Shown: piece after piece, positions 38,430 through 54,556 of the stretch
Layout of the letters: each line of letters starts with the position of its first letter
Numbering within the stretch: the stretch's first letter is position 1
NCBI GenBank assembly: GCA_963920665.1
Contig: OY987269.1
Span: 14,882,501-14,946,500, forward strand
Reading direction: 5' to 3'
DNA from: Straminergon stramineum
Taxonomy: Eukaryota > Streptophyta > Bryopsida > Hypnales > Calliergonaceae
Length of the DNA: 64,000 nucleotides
Program-made: the position numbers and the translations under genes
Notes under the pieces: generated by a model
What the model was told of the DNA's origin: nothing
Database searches by the model: none
The model's input: only the letters and a program-made list of their open reading frames with translations

Positions 38430-38680
38430 GTATCCTTTCATTCCCTTGTTTTGTTGCCACAATATAATAAAATGAAAATAAAAAGTAATTTTAAAAATGA
38501 AAAATTAGTACTAAATTTGAAATTCAATACATTTTTTTGCCATGAGTTGGAATACCACAAAATTATGTCGATGCACCCCTCCTCAAAGAGAGCTTTCTAA
38601 CAATATTATGAAAGCGACTAGGGAACACATGATTTCAGAGATCTTACCATAACAAATAAACAATCTAATTTCATGTATGA
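38430..38680 (-). repeat. Dispersed repeat family 3, copy 2 (inverted)
   Basis: Read on the minus strand this contains GTTAGAAAGCTCTCTTTGAG, GAGGGGTGCAT and a TTATTTTCATTT..GGCAAC end, in the same order as the copies at 33693 and 48254. Borders are approximate. Confidence 0.5.
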
Positions 38681-39580
38681 ATTAGAAAGAAATCATTTCT
38701 CATACTAAGATTTGTTCTATACCATTATTATATAAATTATAAAGTAACCAAACCAAATATCAAAGCTAATGAATTTCTAAGTGGCAAGGTAGGTCATTTC
38801 ATGGGTCATTTTGTAGACCATATATATCTATATCATATTATAAATTATTTAATAAGATTATTATTAAGACCTAGTAAGAATTTCTATCCAAGTGATTTTG
38901 GTATTGGCAAAGCTTTAAATTTTTTGAAGTTGAAATCATAGGATAGCTCCATAAGTCATATATACTAAAGCAATTTACTTTTTGGTCAGATCTAAGTGTC
39001 AGTGAATAGAACTAGTTGGAATTATAAGTATATTAGTAGTAGATATACTTGAAATTGTAAGTATATTAGTAGTAGATATACCTGAAATTGTAAGTGAATT
39101 TTATAATAATTCTGAATCACTTGACAATAATGTTATTTACTAAAAGCTATTGAGTAAAATAGATCACAAATTAAATTTCCTTTATGAAAAGTCCATTTGT
39201 TCATTTATTCCATCTATTCCATCTATTATTAGTTCATTTTGTATTATACTTTTCTATTTTGAACCAAGTTTTAATAACACTTATCAAATTATGGTAAAGT
39301 TGATTGTATTGCTTATCTTTGACCACCATTATAATATCAATATTTTTAAGAAAGTACTTTGAATTGTTATTTTACACTCTTTTATTCTAATGGACATACT
39401 CCAATATTAATAATAGAAACCATAGAAAAGGATTCCATTCCTAAAGTCTATAAAAAAGGCTCTAAACAATTCTACTTACTCAAAAAATAGACTAGGGATT
39501 TTATTTCTAACTAATACACTATTACCCCCACTAGGACAACAACATACCCCCATTCCAAGATACATATATTCTAATCTACT

Positions 39581-40468
39581 TTAACCTCTAAAGTCCAAAG
39601 GTCCTTTTTTCATTAAATTCTACTCAAAACTTCTTTTTTTTACATATCTAACCATAGGATCTTGAATTGAACTAGCATAAAAATGTGAGGAAGGGATTTC
39701 AAAAACTTTGATAAGGTAGATTGCAAGATACTTGCATTTGAAATTAAGAAAACCAAATTTTTTTGCACTTTGCCTAGATTTTGAGGCTTCTTAGTACTTG
39801 AAATTTTTTGTATTACCATTGTTAAATCTAAAAAAATTTATGATGAAGAATTGAGTTGAAAGTCTAGAAAAAAAATTCAAAAAGCACACACTTGATTTTC
39901 ATTCTTCAAAAATTATTAAATAAAAGTAGATACAAGATTGAAGGAAATTTGAAATTTTTAATAGGTCTAAGATGGAATTGAAACAACATAATTCCAATGG
40001 TGAGATTGTTCTAGCAAGTAAACTAAACCCTATAAAAAAAATTAGAAAAATTATGAAAATTTTATGAAAACATTTATCCTATGAGCTATTTTTTCAAGAA
40101 GATGCTTAGATTAATTGCCCCCAAAATCAAGATTGTCTATAGCTTTTTCATCACTAGTCCAAATAGAATGAAAAAAATCTTTCCATATAGACAAAAAGCT
40201 TTCTATATGAAACAAAATGAAAAATAGTTATTTTGACATTTTGTGAGTTTTTTTGTATTGCCAAATAAATCTCGTCTTGGACCTAGGGCAGTATAAATTT
40301 TGCTACTCAACATTGATTGAAATAAAAATTGTACCACCTTAAAGCTAATGTGTTTTCTTGTCATTAAAAAAAAATTTTAAAAATCTAAACAAAAATTGAG
40401 ACTATAGGAACCTCTTCAATTTTCATTTTGCCAAGGGAACAACCGAACAATGAAACTTTATAGGTTAA
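39581..40468 (+). mobile_element. TTAA-flanked inverted-repeat element, family 1 copy G (about 0.89 kb)
   Basis: The left end TTAACCTCTAAAGTCC is identical over 16 bases to that of copy A; the right end is AACTTTATAGGTTAA. The interior follows copy A from end to end with substitutions and small gaps (compare 39935-40020 with 11850-11940). Part also resembles copy F (39655-39760). No coding frame is present. Confidence 0.65.
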
Positions 40469-43175
40469 ACTTGATACTTTATTTATGATGAACCAACAAA
40501 ATTGCTCTACATTAGGAGAGATTTGAGGGCAAGGGAGGTCCATTTCAAGGATGTTCCCTTTGATTTCGGGGAACTCTAAACTAGCCACTGCTATCAGTAA
40601 TTTTTAATAAAAAAATAAAAATTCAAGAAGTGTTTGAAAACTGAAAACAGATTTTAAAAAATTCAATAGTAAAAAATTCAAAAATTCAAAAATAATTATA
40701 TAATCAATATTTTTTACCATAGCACGGTCTCGATTACGTTAGATCGTTGATGTGGTGAGCTCCCATACTCTAGGAACTCCAAGGAACTAGCGATCTTCTT
40801 TTGCCTTCAAATCTCTTCTAATGCAAGGAACCACATGCTCTTCACATACTATGTCTCTACCGCCAATTACATCCAATCAAAGACACTACATTTTTAGCAC
40901 ATTTTCACCATCCTTCAATACAACTATAAATACAAAAGCCATTTATACAATGCATACTCTACACTCCACCTTGGATATTAGTAAATAAATGCCAAAAATG
41001 AGCCAAATTCTCACGTCTACTATCCATTACATGTAACACTTGGCATGCTACATTCCAAATATGCCATTATATCAAATACTAAACCTCACATTAAATTTCT
41101 CCACTCACACTAGTATTTGCGGATGTTTAATCATACCACCATAGGAACAACCAATTGGATCATGCAACTGGATTGTTGAATTCTTCACATGCAACATCTA
41201 CAACCCAATAAGAAAAGTGGAATTGTCTATTAGATTCACAAAACTACGAAACATCCTTGGAACACAACTATTTGCAATATATAAAATTGTTAAAATTCTC
41301 ACTATTGTACATGGGTTTCATGCAAAAACATTTATTTTGGTCAACTTGGGACACTATTACAGTATGCCAACTTTGCAACTTAAATCAAACAAATACATGA
41401 ATACATGTACTACTATGGTACCAGTACACACAAACCCACATCTCAATATTATTTATTCAAAAATAGAATAAGGCGGTTCCGTAAGATATCATTTTTTAAT
41501 TGTCTCCAATAGCAACTCCAAATGCCTTAGCCTCATGAATGTTTTCATTTTTTATGGCTACCCATGTGATAATACAACACCATTATGGCTACTTCTTTGT
41601 TCATCTACCACTACAACACAATGCAATTGTAGTGCAAAATTATGCCTTGATATACTCTGTATATGAATTGTACGAACCATTCCAAAATCCTCCCCCAAGC
41701 AATCTATATACACAACATAAAATTCAATTTCTTGAATTCACATATTGTAATCATCATTACTTTCTTGAATCCATTGCTTTAAAACGTACAAGACAAATAT
41801 CAAATATATTCCATCCTTTTCAACACCCAAAGAAAAATTCACACTACCACAATAAGCTATCAAAAACACCTTAAACAACATCAAAAACATTGCAATACAA
41901 TACATACTACTTTACAAAAGAAAACTTGAAAATAATCAACCACTTCCCACTAGACTATCCCCTACCCTCACTTCACAATATAAATTCAACAATTCCTAAA
42001 CTTAAACCATCAAAACAAATGTTCCATATGCAATATCTTTTATTAAAATTCAAATTGACTAGCTAAATCCCCAAATAATACCCAAATGCCATCAATTATT
42101 GCCCCCTCCCCCCCCTCAAGAAATTGTTTAATTAGCTCAAGTGAGATAACAACCCCAATACAACCAACTAAACTATTGTTCAATACCACAAATCATAATG
42201 CTTTTGTGTTTCAATACTCTCACCAAAACTAACAATCCAACAATCAATGTGAAGATTCAAACCTTTTTCCACCATATTGCTAAATCCTACACTACTAGTA
42301 GCCACATCCGACAATAGTTCCATCATCATTAAGACATCCACCACACATTAGTAAATGAATGTATACAATTCCAACACAACTTTTCATACATTAATTTGCC
42401 TCAACTTCTCATATACTAATCCTTCACTACACTCTTGGCCTTTTTATGCAACTCAATACTATAATCTCCCTTCTAACTTAGGTACATAGTCACTTTACAT
42501 CACTCACTTCACCTCTCAGTATGGCACTATGTAGGACATAAGATGAAGAAATTCTTAATTTACACTAATCTCAAAAAGAATTCAAAGTCTTTTCTCTATC
42601 TGAATGATATTGCCATTAGAATCAATTTTTCTTACTACTTAGTGGATACGTTCAAAGTTTTCAAAAGCAACAAGTTGAAGGGTCCTATAATTGATCATAG
42701 GCTCAATAGGAAACAAGACATATAGAACCTTGAAGCAACAAAAAGTGATTCACAAATAGTGGCTCCCTTAAATAGCTACTTTGATAATCAACTTAAGTTT
42801 TAAATAAGAGACTTGTAGTTTCACATTTAAATTTTGTTTGCTACTAGGCAAAAAATAAAAATTCTTTTCAAATACTTTGCAATTTAAGGTGCAACTACCT
42901 TATAACTTACTTTCTTGTGCTTTCTTGACTCAAGAGATGTAGATGTTTACATTCATATAACATCCTTCATCCATTCAAAATTGGGTGCATTCATCCAAAA
43001 TTAGATGTATTCATCAAAATGTGGCACTATGACTATATTGTCCGTCTACTTTGAAATTTTTTTGAGTGATTCATTACAATTTCATCCATACAAAATAGTG
43101 AAAGACTTTACAAAATATTCCAATTGAAATATAAAACCAAAAATCAAATCCATAAACCGGAGATTCCACCTCCCC
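40469..43175. other. AT-rich intergenic DNA, no gene seen
   Basis: Base skew changes here: 40800-42500 is C- and A-rich on the plus strand with long CA-rich open frames (for example 111 codons at 41539-41874). No recognised domain or splice structure is present. I see nothing else to support. Confidence 0.4.
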
Positions 43176-43222
43176 ATGCAAAGAATCGCCACCGATTATA
43201 CGGTATCTAGAACCCTCACCCA

Positions 43223-43565
43223 ATGTCGGATATCAGCCAGGATGTCCCCGACGAACCAAACCCCAAACCAAGCTCCTTTCCGAACCTCCAAGCTCCGACA
43301 ACCCGAGCCCAAACCCAGACCAAGCCGCTTTGCCGAATCTCATACCCACCGAGCTTCCAAGCCTCCGACGACCCCGACCCCAACCCCCGATCCCGTTCCT
43401 TTCCGAACCTCAGTCCCTCCGAACCTCCAAGCCCCGACACAAGCCACCGCATTCCCAGACCAACCAGAGCACGCCTCCGATCCTTCGACTTCTCCAAACC
43501 CAAACCCATACCTCTTTCCTTTCCGAACCTTAGGCCCGTTTCCGAGTCTGTCAACCCGCCGAACG
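43223..43565. repeat. C-rich degenerate repeat upstream of ATG8 paralogue 2
   Basis: Words such as TTTCCGAACCTC, CTCCAAGC and CCGACAACCC/CCGACGACCC recur at irregular spacing over about 340 bases on the plus strand. The overlapping open frames (Pro/Ser/Thr-rich on +, Gly-rich on -) follow from this composition. It lies about 500 bases upstream of the ATG8 start and may be part of its promoter. Confidence 0.6.
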
Positions 43566-44067
43566 TGCCGCCCTCTGGACAACAAGTGCTTGCCGTTCCT
43601 TGAAGAGGACCTTACTTGCTTTCGTGTATGCCGTGCTCTTCACTCCTTTCGTCGTCGTCGTCTCATCGCTTGGTGACTACTTCGGCATCGGCATCGCCTC
43701 TTTGCTTCTGCGCATCTTGTTTACGAGACGAGGTTTTCTCTTACGGTGCGCTCTTCTTTTCTCTCATCTTGAGCCGCTTCGTGTTCTTCGTGTAGGACGA
43801 GGGTTTGTTGCATGTGTCGGTTTGCGCTTCCGGTGCGTGAATTGGCTGCGCGGGGGTTGAATTGGGGTTGAATTTGGTGTTTCTGTGTTTCCGGCATGTG
43901 TGATGTGTGGGAATTTCGTGGCGGAGGGGGAGTAGGGATGGTTGTGAGCGCCTGTAGGGTTTCGGTTTTGGCTTATGTTATTTGTCTTGGAGTATGCGCA
44001 GATCGGGTTATAAGGAGGATTATCTTTGGGGCAGCCTTCGAGGCGAGCTTTCGTGGTTGAGGTGACC
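43566..44067 (+). promoter_or_regulatory. Probable promoter and leader of ATG8 paralogue 2
   Basis: This is a GC-rich stretch with several CGTCGTCGTC-type words between the C-rich repeat and the ATG8 start codon. The context around the start, GACCATGGCG, is favourable for translation. No TATA box is obvious. Confidence 0.4.
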
Positions 44068-45245
<1,178 letters not shown>

Positions 45246-45995
45246 AAAGATCCAGCGCTTTGCTGGTTGAAGACATGTATTCCATTCGTAAGGGTACTGG
45301 GTAGTCTGGGACTTTTTGTTTTTGTGAAGCTATCAGGCAGTCAACAGGACTTCGTTCACAATTAGCTGAATTTTGTTCTCGGCACAAGCACACTAGCTTC
45401 AGTTAGTATCTGTCTCGTCTGTGCTTTGGAAGCTGGACTGCTGACTCGGAGCGTCTTTGTAAGTTTGGTGTCGAAATTGTGTTTCTTGTACAGCAGTGGA
45501 TAAAAATCAGACAAATGTACATCTTTTGATTTACATCCTGTGCTCCAGCACAGCATATAAATAAACACTTGTTTTCCCTCAATTTTATAGTTCACGTATT
45601 AGACTGGTTTATCTATAGTCCTCATGTTACAATTCATTGATAGATCTGTTTACACTTTGTGAGCAGGATAATTCGTTCGGTAATTTCACATGAAGAAGTT
45701 CACCATTTGGTATCTGGTTGTGGGGCGTTACTGTGTCGAGTCATAGTGTGGCATTATTGAACAATTAAGTTACATTATTCGGGATTCTAGACGGAAGCGG
45801 TGTGGTACTTTGGGACTTTATTTTCACTTTTCAAGGCTTTACTGTACAACTTAAGATCTTGACTGGGAAGATGAAGTATGAGAGAGACCTCATTTATTCA
45901 TCCAAATGTGACGATATCAGGATTTTTTGGGGTGGTTTAATTGAATATTGAACATTGAAAAAAGATCTTTCTTGCATAACATTTCAAATAAATGT
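45246..45995 (+). other. ATG8 3' region with AATAAA at 45560-45565
   Basis: This is probable 3' UTR and flank. A canonical AATAAA stands about 315 bases after the stop codon. No other gene is seen. Confidence 0.45.
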
Positions 45996-47036
45996 TTAAC
46001 CCCTAAACGTCCAGAGTCTTCTTCAGAATTGAAGATTTGAAATCCCCCATTATAACATCAGGAACTTCAAGGCATGTGAAAATGGTGCCACCATGGTGCA
46101 TTGAAATGCAATTAAGTTAATTTGGTGCCAACCTCTATACCAACCTAGTATGGATAAATGACACTCAAATGACCTGTATGTGGCCTTTGGTGTCAAAATG
46201 GCACCAAAACAATCTGGCCCAACTTTTCTGATGAAAGTGCTATTTGGAAGAATATTTTGGAATTGATATACAAATGAAAGTTTTTGAGTTGTAGATTCTA
46301 GTTAAATTGACCAATGGAAACTTCAAACTTCAAAATTCTTTCTAAATTCGATTACAAGTAAAACAATGTCCTTTTTTGAATAAAATTTGTTGGAATGGAT
46401 TTGAAATGAGGTTCTCTTGACATGGTGATTTCTTGAAATTTTTGGGTTCTTAAAATCTATGACCTCATTTTTGCAAATTCTGTTTTGAACTATAATCAGT
46501 GCACTTTTGGCTTGGTCAACCACTTGACATACTTGCACATTTGTAATTTTAGAAAAATATATACTCTAAGGTAGAAGTACCCAAATGTAATAGGAGTTGT
46601 TAACAGACACCTAAATAACCACCTAAATCTAAGGGCTTGTGGATTGAAAGTAGACAAGTGGGGTTCCAAGAAGTTGTCACTCTTCAAAGAAGTAGCCAAT
46701 CACCTACACTTGATCCAAGTTTAGAGTGTCGCTTTTTGGTGTTTCTATGCTTGCTTTGGTGTTAGTCTAGTGTCCACAATAGGTGCATCTACAGAGTATT
46801 TTTCAAAAATTCATATAATATTTATACAAGCTTAGAAAAATATTCACCTAAATGAATTTTGGTGGTTTCCTAAACCATTTCCTAACACACACACATATCA
46901 TTTTTTCTTGTACACACACTTCATATCAAGAGATCCAAAACCAGTGTTGCATTTGGGTGCTTCTACCTTATTGAAGAGGAAATTTGAGTTTCAATCTATT
47001 CATTGTCCAAAAAGTGGACATCATCACTTAGGGGTT
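45996..47036. mobile_element. TTAA-flanked inverted-repeat element, copy H (about 1.0 kb)
   Basis: The left end is TTAACCCCTAAACGTCC and the right end CACTTAGGGGTTAA. The outer borders are TTAA and about nine bases of the termini are inverted repeats. The interior differs from copies A, D, F and G, so it is a different subfamily or a different element with the same kind of ends. It holds repeated GGTGCCA/TGGTGTC words and no long open frame. Confidence 0.5.
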
Positions 47037-47378
47037 AAAATTAAATTATCACTCTACAAACCAATCTCCTAAATCTATAAGTGATTAAAATATCACAAAA
47101 TTTGGTTTACACCATTATATTCTACTCTAGCATAAACCTACTGTGTAATTTTCAGTTTTTTCAAGTATATTTTGGATTGAATATGAAATTTCCTCACTAT
47201 ATCTACAAAAAATCATAATATATCCAAATTTTTGCAATAAATTTTTTATTTTAATTACTTTCAAATTTTTTGTAATTTCATCCTTCAAAAATAAACATAA
47301 TAAATTTCACTCATATTTTTTTGCAAAGTAGAGCAATTTAAGAAAATATTATTGAACTTGATACCTGTGCAATCAAAC

Positions 47379-47596
47379 TTTAACCCCTAGAGGCTAAGTT
47401 GGTGACTGTGGATATCATTCCTCTAGTTGTTATGAGAATCATTGGCAAAAACACTCATTGGAAGTCAAACTATTGTAGAAGACTTCCCCTTTTCACAACA
47501 AAATTTTGAAGATGAATAGTTCCACTTCTATCCTACTAGAAGGATTCTTTGTTATCCATCAAACAAAAAATGTTTGCATCGGCGTTTAAGGGTTAA
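47379..47596 (+). mobile_element. Family 2 short element, complete solo copy (about 220 bp)
   Basis: The ends are TTAACCCCTAGAGGC and GCGTTTAAGGGTTAA, with TTAA at both borders. Interior words match 12825-13049: TTGGTGACTGTGGATATC, CAAACTATTGTAGAAGA, TAGAAGGATTCTTTGTTATC and CAAACAAAAAATG. This is the best-defined member of family 2. Confidence 0.62.
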
Positions 47597-48253
47597 AGGT
47601 CAAGTTCATTGTTTGGTACACTCTTTAAAGATGTCTTTATCCAATATCTAAATTTTTTTTAGTGAAGTATTTATTATTAGATTTATTCAAAAATGGTTTT
47701 TTATTTCAATAATATTGTAAGTAAAAAGCAGAATAGACACACCTTTGACAAATTTTTCTAAATATAGATTTTAACAAATGCTTAAAACAAAAATATTTTA
47801 CAAAATTTATTTTCTCTCTCTATAAAAAAGAATGAAAAAACTCATCTGGAAAACTTTGGCATCTATTTTTAGAGTTACCTTTCTTCTATTCTTGCCTATG
47901 AAGTAGTTACATCATTCAAATGGTGTCTCCTACAATAGTTTGTGTGTATACGTGAGTACTATGTTCTACTAAAGTACATTGGAAAATTTCAAATCTATAC
48001 CATAAATGATGATGGTGAAGGGTTGCAAAAAATATTTTTTTAAATAGATGTTGGAATTTTGGAGATATTCTTATTTTTTAAATAAAAGAATTTTGGATGG
48101 GAAAAAAAATTTAATTATTGGAGAGGGAATGCCAACCTTGACCATCAAGTTCAATTCTATTGAATTATAGTAGCACAAGAAGTTAGTTTTTTTTTTTGAA
48201 ATGTGGCACAAATAGGGTCTCTTAGCTTATAAGTTGTCTTTCCTCTTTGGAAT

Positions 48254-48579
48254 CCATACCTTAAAGTTAGGCTATTTGTTTGTTTTATTTGTTTGTTAAA
48301 GTGGGATCTCTTGAATTGTTTGTCCCCTAGTAACATTCTTGGTATCATTAGAAAGCTCTTTGTGAGGAGGGTTGCATGGGATTTGTTTCATGACATTTGA
48401 ACCTAATTTGAACCTAAGGTGAGAAAGTTATTGAATTTCGAAGTTTTTATGAATTTCAAAAATAGAAAATTATTTTTACTTTTATTTGAGGAGATTAATT
48501 AAGGAGAGCTTTGGCATCACTTTTGACATTCCGATGCCTGTGGCATCGGCACAGGGCACACTAACTTAGCCTTGAAGTC
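48254..48579 (+). repeat. Dispersed repeat family 3, copy 3
   Basis: This matches the copy at 33693-33960 over its whole length: GGCTATTTGTTTG, GGTATCATTAGAAAGC, GAGGAGGGTTGCATG, AAAGTTATTGAATTTCGAAG, and the end GCACAGGGCACACTAA..CCTTGAAGT. It stops next to the phosphatase gene leader and could contribute to that promoter. Confidence 0.6.
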
Positions 48580-48952
48580 ATGAAATGCCGCGAACTCCTC
48601 TGCACTTGCAAAGAAGCTTCAATCTCCCCCGGCTATGGCGACGACGACTCAGCGACAGACTTCTCTTGTCCTCTGCGACAAACCCGGCGCCTCTGTCCCT
48701 TAAGCCTCCCGTCATTCTTCTCTCTCCGGTTCTTTTGACATTGTCCCTCGCCCGCGCTCGTGCTCTTCCAGTACGCAATTCGAAAGCACGCAACTCAAGG
48801 TTTCAACGATGCTCTGAAGATCATGGTTTCGAGTTTCTGCTTGTTTTGAGAATGGATTTCAGTGCCGACAGCTTGTGTTTGAATTGAAAGGCGTGCTTGA
48901 GAGAGAGAGAGAGAAAGAGGTTTACGAGAGTGGAGAGAGGAGGAGCGGTAGG
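48580..48952 (+). promoter_or_regulatory. Leader of the phosphatase gene with GA run and upstream open frame
   Basis: This is a GC-rich leader. A GA run stands at 48899-48915. A 100-codon open frame (48585-48887), Arg- and Leu-rich, ends before the phosphatase ATG and in a different frame. It could be an uORF, or simply chance in GC-rich sequence. Confidence 0.4.
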
Positions 48953-51135
<2,183 letters not shown>

Positions 51136-53037
51136 CTGGAGCTTCTATTTTTGAGCTCAATTTTCTTTTCTGAATAATGAGCTTCTTTCTTGAGCCCAAC
51201 TACTCGTGTCATCGTGATTGGATGACAGGTTGCATAGCATAAGATTCTTGCTATTGTGGCTACAGAAGTGGCTACTTATGACCGGTTTAGAGGGACGAAC
51301 CCCCTCGTAGAACGACTAAGCAGGGTGAAAGTCATTTTGAAGCCTTGCCATTGTTTTTTAGAACAGTTTTGAACTCGAATTATTGTGGAGGCATGTAGTT
51401 GTAAAATCTTAATTGGGCCTGGTTTGCTGGATTGCCATTGTCTCTTCATTGAAAGAGATTCTTCTGACATTCATAGTCTTCAGTATGTCGTCATCTTTGT
51501 GCCAGATGCGACTCCGTGGCACATCACATGCTGTTAGTATGTTGCTAATTTCCAGAGCTTGTCAGAATTAGCTGTAGTCTATCAGGCTCCTGGAAGATGT
51601 CTGCTGACCTGACTTTAGTAACGTTTGAAAAGGTTTCTGAGAATAGAAATTGTTCATGAGACTTCGTGTTGGTGATTTTTAACACAACCTCTTTACTCTA
51701 GTGTTTACTATCCCACGAATGCCGTCAACACCAACATCAGAAACAGTTTTGATTGAAAGAGCAATACACCTTATGGATAGTGAATGGTAAGGAAAGAATT
51801 GAGCAATATATGTGTTGTTAAAATTGGTGTTAAATATCATTAGCTGGATCTGTTGTGGAGCTAGAATTATGATCCTTCACATTATGGTTGTCACATTTTT
51901 TTATAATAAATGGCAGTTTGTTTAGTCATACAGTTGCATGGACCATTTTTGGGTAGGGTTTTGGGTGTTCCAACACGCATTCTTAATTTTGCAAGACTAC
52001 AAGATTGCCTTTTGACCAAAGTTTTGGTGTAGAGCATATTGGAGTTGTTTACTTAACCCTTAAAAAGGTATGATGGGGACCATAAATATGGTCTTGTAAT
52101 TTCTTATTAGAATAAAAAGTATGTGTTAAAAATGTAGTAAGATATACAACATTGGATTGAAAATTCAACAACTTACATCTTTCATATGGAAGTCATTTTC
52201 ATGTTTGAACCTTATCATATTTAAATATGGCATTGTACATATAAAATACAATGTCATGGCCATTTTGTATCTTCTTATACATGTAGGAGGTGCAATAATT
52301 ATCTAAATTGGAAGTGCCATGTGTCATTGGATTTGGCTTAGTATGAATAGAAACTCTATAACTAGTATATACATCAATTCTTGCACCTTGTAAGTAAAAT
52401 ATATATAAAAGAAAACACATATTGCAATTCAAATTGGGCTTCTCAAACTTAAATATAAAGAAAATATATAAATATAAAAAATATATAAAAACTTTGCACC
52501 ATAATGTTCCTTCATTGTATCCAAGAGTCAAATTGGAGATTTTATAACTTTGAGTAGTGATGTTTAAGACTAACTTAACTTGTGTCGATCACTAGCCTTA
52601 TTGGCCTAGAAGTTGTTGAAAATTCATTCTATATATAGGACATCTCTACTTTAATGGCAAGTAAAGCACCTTGATGATAAAATAAAAGTTAAAAATAATT
52701 CCTATTTAAAAAAATACAAACAATTTTTTGAAAGTTTATAAACAAATACAATTTTAGATTGGTAGAGTGTGATTCTATTCGAAATGAACTTGGTGTCTAC
52801 AAATGTAGAAGATTTGAAAAGAGTCTAACCTCTACTATGGGATCAATGTAAAATATAAAGCCATTGCATGTTCAAGACATATTTTTGATGTAAGATCAAT
52901 CCCCCAAAAATGATGATTGTGAGATATAATCCAAAGTACAAGGTAGTTTCCACTTTAGAGCATTATCATCGATCATTGTTAAATGGCAATGGCAAAAAAT
53001 TAAAGCATGATGACAAAACATAATTATAAGTGATTTC
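51136..53037. other. Phosphatase 3' flank, then AT-rich intergenic DNA
   Basis: The first 600 bases are of gene-like composition and should include the 3' UTR. An isolated element-like end (TTAACCCTTAAAAAGG) stands at 52053 without a clear partner. No other gene is seen. Confidence 0.4.
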
Positions 53038-53644
53038 TGAACCCCTAAAGGACCGGAGGTGTTTGAGCAAAGCTCTAGTTTTCATGACTAGCTCTTGTAA
53101 CAAGCATAATTTCTCAAATGTGTGATATAATTTTGATGATTGCCACTGTTGAAATGAAAGAAGACTTATGTAGCTTTCCTATTAATAAAAGATCAACAAA
53201 ATTGCACAATTTTCGAGAAAATGCCATTGTTGACAAAATTGATGAAAGATATTCAATTTAGCAAAACTTTGAACATGAGCTGAAATTGGAATGTTGAAAT
53301 CGGAATGCTCAAAAGTGATCCAAAAACTCTGATTTTTTTTCTACAAGTACACATCATCATGATTTAGATGTGTAATTTTTTTCAAAATCATTTTGTGTTG
53401 TGGAAAAAAAGATATGAGCACTTGAAGTGATAGCCCATAGTACTTTTCCTATTTTCAAAAAATTCACCAAAAATCGCTCACTCAATCATTTCTCGATCAG
53501 ATTGTACCAATGGATTCATCAAAAAAAAAAATCATCCAAGGTCTCTTTGTTGGTCATGGACTATTAGTGAGGTTCACATTCCAAATTTTCTACAAATGTA
53601 GTTGTAGAAGCCATGTGGTGGCCTTATGGTCCTTTAGGGGTTAA
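53038..53644. mobile_element. TTAA-type inverted-repeat element, copy I (about 0.6 kb)
   Basis: The left end AACCCCTAAAGGACC (preceded by TG, so its TTAA is damaged) faces the right end GGTCCTTTAGGGGTTAA. This is a perfect inverted match of 15 bases. The interior does not obviously match copies A, D, F or G, but the size is like copy B. No coding frame is present. Confidence 0.6.
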
Positions 53645-54444
53645 GATGACATTTATAACAAACACACTACAATTTTAATCTAGTAGCAAATCATATAACA
53701 ATGTCTAGATTCTTTAGGATTGCTAAAAAATATCATGTACCTTTGATTCAAATAGAAAGCCTTTAGATTCCATTTATACAAATACCAAATGCATTTTTCA
53801 AGTTTTTGTTCATAAAGAATTTTAGTCTATTTAGGCAACTAGTAGCTCTTTGTTCTTAATCTAAGTTTTAGCTATAAAATTAAGATTTTTAAAATTTGAG
53901 CCCAACAAAAGAAATGAATGTCATCAAAACTATCTCTAGTTTATATTCCAATTTTAGGTTTTGAAAACTTCCCAATATTGAATATTGTATCACCATTTGA
54001 ATTTTGAACCTATATATTAATACAGTTTACTAACTTTCTAATCATAGAATGACACATAAATTTGGTTTGCATCATAATATTCTACACCAAATCATGAACA
54101 TGTAGTAAGTTTTTCAGCAATTTTTGGATAACTTTGTATTATTTTGATGTGAATTTCTTTTACCCTTTCTTCTAAAATTCATGATACTGATTTAAAGTAT
54201 TCACCAAGAAAGAAGCTATTGCCCATTTTACGGGATGGACGGAGGAGCTCAAATGGATGGAAGACTATGCTTCGAATTAATTCTCAATGTGATGCCGCCA
54301 TAGCTTTGGCACACTGACCTGCAAATTAAAGAATTCTTGAGGTTCTTATAGGAGCCCACAAGACAAGTCTTTTCGAGGGGAGGCTAAGGAATTCGCCCAG
54401 TTGTGCAACCTTCTTTGAAGCGTTATCAAGAGAATTGTACAGAA

Positions 54445-54556
54445 ATGGTGAATTTCATTAAAATGGCGCGGAATATGTTAGAAATTGCATGACATTCCAT
54501 TAAATGGCATGGAATATGTCAGAAATGGCGCAATAATACCGCCATTTGAATGAAAT
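54445..54556. mobile_element. Short relative of the ATGGTCAATTTC element (about 110 bp)
   Basis: ATGGTGAATTTCATTAAAATGG on the left and CCATTTGAATGAAAT on the right are degenerate inverted ends. They are related to the element at 56544-56849. Confidence 0.45.

Larger units (their letters stand above)
37801..39580. other. AT-rich intergenic DNA between the two ATG8 genes
   Basis: Between about 37930 and 38400 a motif near AAAATAAAAATTAATTATAAAAG..AATCAAC..CTACTA..TTGAGG recurs about every 60 to 70 bases with many changes, a degenerate AT-rich tandem repeat. The rest is featureless apart from dispersed repeat family 3 at about 38430-38680. Confidence 0.5.

Noticed and set aside
43176..43676. 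166-codon Pro/Ser-rich open frame
   Set aside because: Three frames are open at once through a C-rich degenerate repeat, which indicates composition, not coding.
48585..48887. 100-codon open frame taken as an N-terminal extension of the phosphatase
   Set aside because: It is out of frame with the phosphatase ATG and ends before it. At most it is an uORF.
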